This document shows, piece by piece, positions 1 through 4,957 of a DNA stretch of 5,815 nt. The notes under the pieces were generated by a model. The model did not search any database. It worked only from the letters and a program-made list of their open reading frames with translations, and was not told the DNA's origin. Positions within the stretch are counted from its first letter, which is position 1. Every line of letters starts with the position of its first letter. This stretch comes from an uncultured Coriobacteriales bacterium (GTDB taxonomy: Bacteria; Actinomycetota; Coriobacteriia; Coriobacteriales; Atopobiaceae), in the NCBI GenBank assembly GCA_947305035.1, contig CAMZCV010000077.1:1-5815 (forward strand), written 5' to 3'. Both the position numbers and the translations under genes were made by a program.

Positions 1-286
1 CTGCGAGCTTGCGCATGTTCTGCACGCAACTCCAAGCAAACTGTCGCGCAACATATCCTGAAGTGTCGTCGATCTCCTCACCACGTGCCCTGAGCTCCCG
101 TTTCATGAGGGCATCAGACAGGTACGAAAGGTTCTGCATGACTCCCGACGAGCAGTAGATGCAGAGCCGATTGCTCCGGAGAAGGCCGAGAAGGTTGCAT
201 GCCGTCTCGTGGCCCTGCCTCGTGGGAAAGAAGAAGTCGAGCCAAACGCAGGTATCGATGAAGAAGCAACGCGGAAGAGTATTCAT
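1..286 (-). CDS. PIN-domain toxin of a type II toxin-antitoxin pair (C-terminus beyond the window)
   Basis: Only the first 95 codons are visible; the gene runs off the left edge. The N-terminus reads FFIDTCVWLDFF, the classic first strand of a PIN nuclease, with D11 as the first metal-binding acid. At about residues 43-56 the segment IYCSSGVMQNLSYL matches the PIN_3 type (PF13470), where this helix often carries Asn (N52) instead of the Glu of VapC. The remaining catalytic acids would lie outside the window. Known PIN toxins are Mg2+-dependent RNases that cut tRNA, rRNA or mRNA; the target here cannot be read. The ATG at 286-284 overlaps the TGA of the upstream antitoxin as ATGA, so translation is probably coupled. 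A weak GAAGG lies 7 nt upstream. The family call is firm; the toxin role is inferred from the pairing. Confidence 0.85.
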   Translation of the reverse strand, partial: MNTLPRCFFIDTCVWLDFFFPTRQGHETACNLLGLLRSNRLCIYCSSGVMQNLSYLSDALMKRELRARGEEIDDTSGYVARQFAWSCVQNMRKLA

Positions 287-648
287 GCGAGGCCCTTCTC
301 GTCAAGACGCTCGAGAAGCGCATCCTGAAGGAGATCCCTATCGGAGACACCGACAGCTACGGGGGTGGCTTCGAGTCCAAGCTGTAAGAGCGCGGCAGCA
401 TACAGGCCCTTGCCCTCCGAAATCGGATCCCCCGCATCGAGCCCCTCTCTGCGAGGAGATGATGCCGGAGCATCGGCCAGAAGCCTCTGCAATGCCGCTA
501 GATTCTGCGCACCGGATGAGGCAAGCTCCCACAGCGCGCGAACAGCCTCCGATGCGGTGAGCCCGATGGATGCAAGGCCGGCATCGCCGCGCTCCTTAAG
601 CGCCGCACCCATCCGCACGTTGAGCTGCGCCCCCAATGTATCCGCCAT
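283..648 (-). CDS. RelB/DinJ-like antitoxin
   Basis: This 121-residue protein starts at the ATG at 648-646, with GGGAG at 658-654 on the minus strand, 5 nt from the start. Residues about 8-43 (LNVRMGAALKERGDAGLA, then IGLTASEAVRALWELAS) match the ribbon-helix-helix DNA-binding region of the RelB/DinJ family: a short strand followed by two helices with the 'GLT.SEAVR' turn. The C-terminal half is acidic and Ala/Leu-rich, as expected for the part that wraps and neutralises a toxin. At 121 residues it is longer than typical DinJ (about 86). It overlaps the PIN gene by 4 nt. The usual partner of RelB/DinJ is a RelE/YafQ-fold RNase, so pairing with a PIN toxin is a mixed module. It probably represses its own promoter through the palindrome at 662-682. 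Confidence 0.88.
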   Translation of the reverse strand: MADTLGAQLNVRMGAALKERGDAGLASIGLTASEAVRALWELASSGAQNLAALQRLLADAPASSPRREGLDAGDPISEGKGLYAAALLQLGLEATPVAVGVSDRDLLQDALLERLDEKGLA

Positions 649-661
649 AGCATCTCCCAGC

Positions 662-682
662 TTGTATATACCGTATATACAA
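662..682. promoter_or_regulatory. Perfect palindrome, likely autoregulatory operator of the toxin-antitoxin operon
   Basis: Two 10-bp arms, ttgtatatac (662-671) and gtatatacaa (673-682), are exact reverse complements around a single C at 672. The site is AT-rich in GC-rich surroundings. It lies 14 bp upstream of the antitoxin ATG and just downstream of the -10, so it should cover the transcription start. Ribbon-helix-helix antitoxins commonly bind such dyads and repress their own operons. The sequence shows the palindrome; the regulator is inferred. Confidence 0.75.
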
Positions 683-684
683 AT

Positions 685-693
685 AGTATAGCA
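685..693 (-). promoter_or_regulatory. Extended -10 promoter of the toxin-antitoxin operon
   Basis: Read on the minus strand the site is TGCTATACT: a TGn extension directly before TATACT, one mismatch from TATAAT. Transcription would begin around 678, inside the palindrome at 662-682, leaving a leader of about 30 nt. No good -35 hexamer is visible at 17 bp, as is common for extended -10 promoters. The placement is by inspection only. Confidence 0.5.
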
Positions 694-783
694 TCATGGG
701 GGAACCATCTTTCCGAAACGTAACGGTTTATCGGTCTTCCCGCCAACTCCCCTATCATCAAGTTCGTAAAACAATCGCAAGAT

Positions 784-789
784 GGGAGA
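784..789 (+). promoter_or_regulatory. Shine-Dalgarno that sets the thioesterase start
   Basis: GGGAGA ends 4 nt before the ATG at 794. It lies inside the reading frame that begins at the earlier ATG at 782, and that earlier ATG has no purine-rich site at a suitable distance. The start at 794 is therefore preferred. Confidence 0.65.
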
Positions 790-793
790 AATC

Positions 794-1201
794 ATGCTCG
801 ACGAGACCAACTCCATCGAAGAGGTGCGAGCGTACTTCGGACAAGACCGCTTCGCATCCGAGGCCTGCGGCTGCGAGGTGCTCGAAGCCTCGCACGGACA
901 CGGCGTCTGCGCGTTCACGATTGGCGCGCAGCACATGAACGCGCAGGGTCGCGTGATGGGCGGCGCCATCTTCACGCTGGCGGACTTCGCGCTGGCCATC
1001 GCCTGCAACATGGGCGAGAACCCCACCGTGGCCATCTCCAACACCATCGAGTACTACGCGCAGCCCAAGGGCAGCCGCCTCATCGCCACGGCGGATGCCG
1101 ACAAGAGCGGCCGCTCCGTGGGCTTCTACACGGTGGATGTGGCTGATGAGCTGGGCACCAAGGTGGCCCGCATGAGCGCCACCTGCTTCAGGAGGGCGTA
1201 G
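794..1201 (+). CDS. PaaI-type hotdog-fold thioesterase
   Basis: This 135-residue protein is the usual length for a single hotdog domain. Residues 44-72 (GAQHMNAQGRVMGGAIF, then TLADFALAIACN) carry the PaaI/YdiI-like signature N-x-x-G-x-x-H-G-G...L-A-D with N49, G52, G56-G57 and D64. D64 is at the position of the catalytic Asp of PaaI. M55 replaces the usual His of the HGG motif, an atypical residue. The second half (NTIEYYAQPKGSRLIATADA..GRSVGFYTVDVAD) fits the remaining sheet. Such enzymes hydrolyse acyl- or aryl-CoA thioesters, usually as cytosolic dimers or tetramers; the substrate cannot be read here. A start at 782 would add four residues but lacks a Shine-Dalgarno site. The stop lies 6 bp from that of the convergent metallophosphoesterase gene, with no visible terminator between them. 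Confidence 0.88.
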   Translation: MLDETNSIEEVRAYFGQDRFASEACGCEVLEASHGHGVCAFTIGAQHMNAQGRVMGGAIFTLADFALAIACNMGENPTVAISNTIEYYAQPKGSRLIATADADKSGRSVGFYTVDVADELGTKVARMSATCFRRA

Positions 1202-1207
1202 CGCCCC

Positions 1208-1906
1208 TTACAGCCTGACAACCTCGTTGAAGACGGCGATGTGCGGGTCGTCGACGGCCGAGTCGAAATGCAGGTGGCCGTAGTACCAGCGCTTGTATGA
1301 GACAACGCCCTCTATATGCTCCTCGAGCCAATCGGTGTACTCGTCGGACGGCCCCCAGAACCCGCTCCAGCGCGCCCGATAGCGCTCGTACTGGCCTGTG
1401 GGCGGGCAATGGGTGAGCACATAGTCCACCGAGCCCACCTGACGCACGGTTTCGGCGATTCTCTCGCGCTCCGCCTCGTCGGGCACTTCCTGCGGCCACC
1501 AGGAGACGCCCGGCGTGCGCCACTTGGCGTCAATCGAGTGCCCTCCCCCGCATACGAAGAAGCTGTGCCCTCCGATTTCGTAGCGCCCGCCACGCATGAG
1601 GTGGATGATGTGCGGACGCACCCGGTGCACGCATCCGCCAAAAGCCTGCTCCACAGGGAGCGCGTCGAGGAGGTCGAAGTTCTCGTGGTTTCCATCGATG
1701 AAGAGCGTGGTCCACGGCTGCGCCTCGAACCAATCGAGACGCGCAGCTTCTTCGGGAGTAACCGGATCGTGCCACACCAGCCCGAAGTCGCCAAGGATGA
1801 TGAGGCAGTCATCGCGCGTGAGCTCAGCTCCAGCGCCATCCGAAAACGCCTCGACCTTCGCGATGTCGAGCTCGCCATGAATGTCACCTGTGAGAAAGAC
1901 AGCCAT
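1208..1906 (-). CDS. Metallophosphoesterase of the calcineurin-like superfamily
   Basis: The 232-residue protein has all five superfamily motifs in order: GDIHGE (D8, H10), GDFG (D40), GNHEN (N73, H74), THCPP (H166) and GHLH (H211, H213). These residues hold a two-metal centre that cleaves phosphomonoesters or diesters. The segment GGGHSIDAKWRTPGVSWWPQE (about 120-140) is typical of a small group of bacterial and phage single-domain metallophosphoesterases whose substrate is not established. No signal peptide or membrane helix is seen, so it should be cytosolic. The frame stays open upstream to an ATG at 2074, but that extension overlaps the next gene, crosses a hairpin and reads as low-complexity sequence. 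The ATG at 1906 sits directly before the first conserved strand. It has no Shine-Dalgarno but does have a -10-like element 6 nt upstream, suggesting leaderless translation. Confidence 0.92.
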   Translation of the reverse strand: MAVFLTGDIHGELDIAKVEAFSDGAGAELTRDDCLIILGDFGLVWHDPVTPEEAARLDWFEAQPWTTLFIDGNHENFDLLDALPVEQAFGGCVHRVRPHIIHLMRGGRYEIGGHSFFVCGGGHSIDAKWRTPGVSWWPQEVPDEAERERIAETVRQVGSVDYVLTHCPPTGQYERYRARWSGFWGPSDEYTDWLEEHIEGVVSYKRWYYGHLHFDSAVDDPHIAVFNEVVRL

Positions 1907-1912
1907 AGCTTG

Positions 1913-1921
1913 ATGGTAGCA
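1913..1921 (-). promoter_or_regulatory. Putative extended -10 giving a leaderless metallophosphoesterase mRNA
   Basis: The minus strand reads TGCTACCAT (TGn plus a TAnnnT hexamer), followed by 6 nt and then the ATG at 1906. With a transcription start about 7 nt past the -10, the mRNA would begin at or next to the start codon. This agrees with the lack of any Shine-Dalgarno. No -35 is visible. Leaderless genes with this geometry are common in Actinomycetota. Confidence 0.4.
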
Positions 1922-1969
1922 CGGGTGAGGCGCATGCAGCGGATACGGCAATCGAGGCAGTCTACGAGC

Positions 1970-1993
1970 AGCGCTCCCCAAATGGGGAGCGCT
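1970..1993 (-). terminator. Strong hairpin, likely transcription end of the beta-helix lipoprotein gene
   Basis: The arms AGCGCTCCCC (1970-1979) and GGGGAGCGCT (1984-1993) are perfect complements with a 4-nt loop. The hairpin lies 31 bp past the stop of the gene ending at 2025 and upstream of the metallophosphoesterase start. No T-run follows on either strand, so it is not a canonical intrinsic terminator. U-less hairpin terminators are proposed in GC-rich bacteria. Confidence 0.5.
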
Positions 1994-2024
1994 TAGGAAG
2001 GAAGGGCATTGTAAAGGGCATCGC

Positions 2025-3338
2025 CTAGAAGCCAGGACCGCCAAATCCGCCTCCGGGACCGCCCATGCCGCCACCGGGACCGCCCATCATCATCGACTCG
2101 GTGATCTCATAGACCTGCTCGCCGTTCACATACACGGTACCGCCGTTCAGCTCCGCGCCGTAATCGAAGTCGAAGGCGAACTGCGCGCTGATGTCGACCG
2201 TGCCGCCGTTGATGTAGAGGTAGCCGTTGGAATCGAGCGCGTCGGTATCGCCCTGCGCCATGGTAACGGAAAGGTCGCCGCCGTTGATCTCGAGCACGGG
2301 CATGCCCAGGCTGTCGGACTTATACGAGGCGTTGACGCCGTCGTCGGTGGAATAGATGTCGATGTCGCCGCCGTTGAACTGCACGATAGTGCCCTCGATG
2401 GCCTCAGCTGCGCTGATGTTCATGGCGCCCCCATCGATCTGGGCGTAGGTGGTGGCGTGGATGGCGTCATCCCCCGCCTCGATGTCGAGCGTGCCGCCGC
2501 AGATGTAGACGTAGCCCACGGTGTCGTCCTCGTCGTTCTCCGCATGGATGGCGTCCTTGGGCGTGGTGATGGTGATGTCGCCGCCCGCGATGCGCACGGA
2601 GTCGTTGGCTTCAAGTCCGTCGGATGCGCAGTCGATGAAGATGGTGCCGCCGGTGATCTTGAGGTCGTCCTTGCAGCTCACGCCGTTGTCGGTGGAGCTG
2701 ATGTTGAGCGTTCCCAGGCCGTTGAGCACGAGGTCGTCGCGCGAGAAGATCACGGCATCGGTGTTGGTGTCGCCATCCGCCGAGAAGGAGCCGGTGACGG
2801 AGAGCGCGTTGGCGCTGTCCTCGGTCGTGGTGACGAAGACCTTGTCGGCGGACTTCACGTAAATGCAGGGGGAATCGTCGTTGGTGATGGTTGCACCGTC
2901 CAGCACGATCTGCACTTTGTCGGTGTCTGGAGCTTCGACGGTGATGGTAACGTTGCTTGCGGTGCCCGAGATCACGTAGACGCCTTCGGACGTGATGGCG
3001 ATATCCTGGCCATCCTCGAGCGTGTAGCAGACCGCATTTGAGAGATCGGCATTCTGCGTGAGGTCGCGCTCGGTGAAGAGATCCTCGGCAACGAGGATGC
3101 CCCCGGTCGCGCCGGTAAGCTCGGTCATCTGCGCGGTGTAGCTCGATGAGGCAGGCGTCACGACGACGGTTTCAGCTTCCTGGTCCTGCCCCGTAGCCTC
3201 ATCTACAACCACGACCGCGTTATCGGCCTTCACCGTTTCGGCATCGGTCGTGCTTGTCTCTGCAGTCCCCGAGCAGCCCGCAAGGGCAAGAGCGATCCCG
3301 AGGCCCGCGATGGTTGCTTTCAGCATGTTCTTGGTCAT
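2025..3338 (-). CDS. Cthe_2159-like (DUF4353) beta-helix carbohydrate-binding lipoprotein
   Basis: The 437-residue protein has a lipoprotein signal peptide: K4/K7, a hydrophobic core and the lipobox LAGC with C22, followed by a Ser/Thr/Asp-rich linker. It should be anchored to the outer face of the membrane. Residues about 115-410 form repeated coils of roughly 20-25 residues of the form 'I-x-GG-x-x-x-I-x-x-x-x-D-G/A-I-x-A'. Eight GG coils can be counted from about 228 to 402 (ITGGTIFIDCASDGLEAND, IAGGDITITTPKDAIHAEN, ICGGTLDIEAGDDAIHATT and so on). This is the right-handed parallel beta-helix pattern of the Cthe_2159 family, whose founder binds plant polysaccharide (polygalacturonate). The many Asp suggest Ca2+ binding. 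The C-terminus (about 416-437) is a Met/Gly/Pro tail of repeated GGPGGG units. The start is set by the Shine-Dalgarno at 3355-3348; an ATG at 3347 lies too close to it. Ligand and any enzymatic activity are unknown. Confidence 0.88.
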   Translation of the reverse strand: MTKNMLKATIAGLGIALALAGCSGTAETSTTDAETVKADNAVVVVDEATGQDQEAETVVVTPASSSYTAQMTELTGATGGILVAEDLFTERDLTQNADLSNAVCYTLEDGQDIAITSEGVYVISGTASNVTITVEAPDTDKVQIVLDGATITNDDSPCIYVKSADKVFVTTTEDSANALSVTGSFSADGDTNTDAVIFSRDDLVLNGLGTLNISSTDNGVSCKDDLKITGGTIFIDCASDGLEANDSVRIAGGDITITTPKDAIHAENDEDDTVGYVYICGGTLDIEAGDDAIHATTYAQIDGGAMNISAAEAIEGTIVQFNGGDIDIYSTDDGVNASYKSDSLGMPVLEINGGDLSVTMAQGDTDALDSNGYLYINGGTVDISAQFAFDFDYGAELNGGTVYVNGEQVYEITESMMMGGPGGGMGGPGGGFGGPGF

Positions 3339-3347
3339 GTCGTTCAT

Positions 3348-3355
3348 CTCCTTTT
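3348..3355 (-). promoter_or_regulatory. Shine-Dalgarno that sets the beta-helix lipoprotein start
   Basis: The minus strand reads AAAAGGAG, ending directly against an ATG at 3347-3345 (zero spacing) and 9 nt from the in-frame ATG at 3338-3336. Zero spacing is unworkable for a ribosome, so initiation at 3338 is preferred. This removes three residues from the longer possible product. Confidence 0.6.
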
Positions 3356-3385
3356 CCCATGACGTTGATTGAGATGATGCAACAT

Positions 3386-3407
3386 GAACCTAAAGCGAAC
3401 CGAAAGC
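3386..3407. repeat. Tandem 11-bp direct repeat, candidate regulator site between divergent genes
   Basis: GAACCTAAAGC (3386-3396) is followed at once by GAACCGAAAGC (3397-3407), 10 of 11 bases identical. On the minus strand the units read GCTTTCGGTTC and GCTTTAGGTTC. An 11-bp period places both units on one face of the helix, the layout typical of tandem OmpR/PhoB-family response-regulator sites. The repeat ends 48 bp from both flanking starts (3338 minus, 3456 plus), so it could act on either gene. A weak extended -10 (TGGTATCGT, 3426-3434) lies downstream for the plus-strand gene; CTCAAT (3373-3368) is a poor candidate for the minus-strand gene. Confidence 0.5.
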
Positions 3408-3442
3408 ACCCGCGGACGCGATGCGTGGTATCGTCTTGAAGC

Positions 3443-3450
3443 GAGGAGGT
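3443..3450 (+). promoter_or_regulatory. Strong Shine-Dalgarno that sets the phosphopantetheinyl transferase start
   Basis: GAGGAGGT is a near-perfect anti-16S match, 5 nt before the ATG at 3456. The frame extends upstream to an ATG at 3384, but that start lacks a Shine-Dalgarno and its first 24 residues look like translated regulatory DNA. Confidence 0.8.
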
Positions 3451-3455
3451 CGCCC

Positions 3456-4082
3456 ATGTCCATAACGCCGCAGCAGTTGCTCGAGAGTGCGCTTACGCGC
3501 CATCGTGGCGTGCTGAGCTGCGACATCGTCTTTGGAGATGATGCAGGGGCGTCTGTCGGCCATGATGACCGCGAGGCCCCTTTCGTGATGGATGGGGAGA
3601 GCGGAGAGCAGCAAGGCATTCTGATCAGCATCACCGATGAGGATGCCGAGCGCCTGTGCGCCATCGTTCGCGTGGCGGAGGATTCCGACGTGCTGGGCAT
3701 CGGCATCGACCTCGCCTCCACCGAGGACTGGCATCAGGATGAGCGCGGGGAGCGCTTCGCAGAGCTGCTGTTCACCGTAGGCGAGAAGGCGCTCATCTCC
3801 GCTGCAGAGGAGCCTGTCCCCCTGCTCCGTGCCAAGGCCTTCTCCGCAAAGGAGGCGGCTTTCAAATCGACTGCCGCGGCGCTTCGTCGCTGGTACGAAT
3901 CGCATGACGAGGAGCTCTACTTCGAGGCGCGTGACTTCGAGCTGGTCTCATGGGGCGAGTCCCGCGGAACAGCTCGAAAAGGCCGCGCCGCAACCGCCTG
4001 CGAGAAGCTGGGCATCTCGCGCATCGAGACCTCGTTTTCCGAATACGCGGGAATGGCGTTCTGCGTGGCGGTTGCCTGCTGA
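3456..4082 (+). CDS. 4'-phosphopantetheinyl transferase superfamily protein
   Basis: The 208-residue protein carries the two landmarks of the superfamily: VLGIGIDLAS (79-88, metal-binding D85) and FSAKEAAFK (129-137, with E133 and K137, matching the [FW]-[ST]-x-K-E-A-x-x-K motif). These enzymes move the 4'-phosphopantetheine arm of CoA onto a Ser of acyl or peptidyl carrier proteins in the cytosol. The length is close to Sfp-type (about 220) rather than AcpS (about 120). Two usual Sfp positions differ. The SxSH/SITH-like site reads SITD (58-61, His replaced by Asp), and the acidic residue two after D85 is A87. No carrier protein, fatty-acid, polyketide or peptide synthetase gene is in view, so the partner is unknown. 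The gene is convergent with the lipoprotein gene ending at 4092 (9 bp between stops) and divergent from the beta-helix gene. Confidence 0.82.
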   Translation: MSITPQQLLESALTRHRGVLSCDIVFGDDAGASVGHDDREAPFVMDGESGEQQGILISITDEDAERLCAIVRVAEDSDVLGIGIDLASTEDWHQDERGERFAELLFTVGEKALISAAEEPVPLLRAKAFSAKEAAFKSTAAALRRWYESHDEELYFEARDFELVSWGESRGTARKGRAATACEKLGISRIETSFSEYAGMAFCVAVAC

Positions 4083-4091
4083 CGGATACGT

Positions 4092-4850
4092 CTATCGGTC
4101 CATCGCTCCGACGCCCGCGAAGGTAACCCTCCGCTCCGCCATCTCCGGCGGCAGGTCATGCGCATAGCGCTCGTACGCCTCGCGGGTTAGTTTGATGTAG
4201 CCGTCCGCCACACCGGTGGCGATGAGGCTCTCGGACTCGAAGAACTTCATGTTCGCGCAGGTGGCGACGAGGATGACCGGATCGGCGACCGTACCCGCTG
4301 AGAACGTCTCGAACTCCCCATCGAAGCTGTAGCGCCTGAACTCGATGCGCTGGTCGTGCGTGAATTCCGTATCGATGAGCGAATCGCCGTCGAGTCCGTC
4401 GAGCGCATCGTCGGTGAGGAATGCCTCGGTTCGCGCCGCCTCATCCTCGTCGAGCGAATCCGGCAGGAGGTACAGGCGCACACCTGCCTCTGCGAGCTCG
4501 CGGTCCTCCGCTGAGAGCTCGAAGCCGTTGTCGTCCAGATAGTTGGGCGATACCACGAGGTAGCTGAGGCCGTTCTCGGGCACCGTCCCGTAGATGCCAT
4601 CCTCCTGCCAGCCGTGCATGAGCTCTGCAGAGTAGTGGTCGTAGTGGAGGATGTAGACGCCCTCCTCCCCCTCCACGCTCCGATACCACTCGTACGTGGC
4701 AACCGTGAGGCTGTCGAACGCCTCCCGGAAGGCGTCTCCCTCCTCGGCGATATAGAAGTGGTCGATTGCATAGCAATCTGCATCGCCCGCCGCGCCGCCG
4801 CATCCCGCGAGCAACAGCGCGGAAACGATCAGTGCTGCCAGTTTCCTCAT
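4092..4850 (-). CDS. Secreted lipoprotein of unknown function
   Basis: The 252-residue protein begins with a textbook lipoprotein signal: R2-K3, a hydrophobic stretch, then LLAGC with C17 as the lipidated residue. The ATG at 4850 is backed by GAGGTGAT (4863-4856), 5 nt upstream. The mature part is acidic and lacks membrane helices, so it should sit on the outer face of the membrane. I do not recognise a firm family. Segments such as LSYLVVSPNYLDDNGFELS (about 95-113) and VRLYLLPDSL (about 124-133) remind me of the extracellular domain of the bacteriocin-associated integral membrane proteins (DUF1430/TIGR01654, FtsX-like), which have 'vNpnYL' and 'LvPe' segments. If so, this would be a lipid-anchored version without the permease helices. 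No ABC transporter or bacteriocin gene is adjacent. It is transcribed alone; a weak GATACA-like -10 lies at about 4880-4875. Confidence 0.8.
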   Translation of the reverse strand: MRKLAALIVSALLLAGCGGAAGDADCYAIDHFYIAEEGDAFREAFDSLTVATYEWYRSVEGEEGVYILHYDHYSAELMHGWQEDGIYGTVPENGLSYLVVSPNYLDDNGFELSAEDRELAEAGVRLYLLPDSLDEDEAARTEAFLTDDALDGLDGDSLIDTEFTHDQRIEFRRYSFDGEFETFSAGTVADPVILVATCANMKFFESESLIATGVADGYIKLTREAYERYAHDLPPEMAERRVTFAGVGAMDR

Positions 4851-4957
4851 AGCGCATCACCTCGCCATCACTGTATCGCACCTCCACATGGCATGCATGA
4901 AGGGAAGATGAGCGGTTCATGAGGATCAGGCGCTGCCCATTCGTTTTTGGAGAGCGT

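Noticed and set aside
1316..1996. Plus-strand open frame (226 codons) opposite the metallophosphoesterase
   Set aside because: The opposite strand carries a full set of metallophosphoesterase motifs. This frame has no motif, and its end runs through the hairpin.
1907..2074. 56-residue N-terminal extension of the metallophosphoesterase
   Set aside because: It overlaps the upstream gene, includes the hairpin, and precedes a start that abuts the first conserved strand.
2457..3041. Long plus-strand open frame (194 codons) opposite the beta-helix lipoprotein gene
   Set aside because: It is Val/Gly/Asp-rich, has no recognisable domain, and mirrors the repeated coils of a clear gene on the other strand.
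3384..3455. 24-residue N-terminal extension of the phosphopantetheinyl transferase
   Set aside because: The GAGGAGGT site sits 5 nt before the ATG at 3456, and the extension covers the direct repeats.
4851..4957. Possible terminator, small gene or RNA between the ORF6N gene and the lipoprotein gene
   Set aside because: I found no stem with a T-run and no separate open frame with a Shine-Dalgarno. Only the lipoprotein's own ribosome site and a weak -10 are visible.
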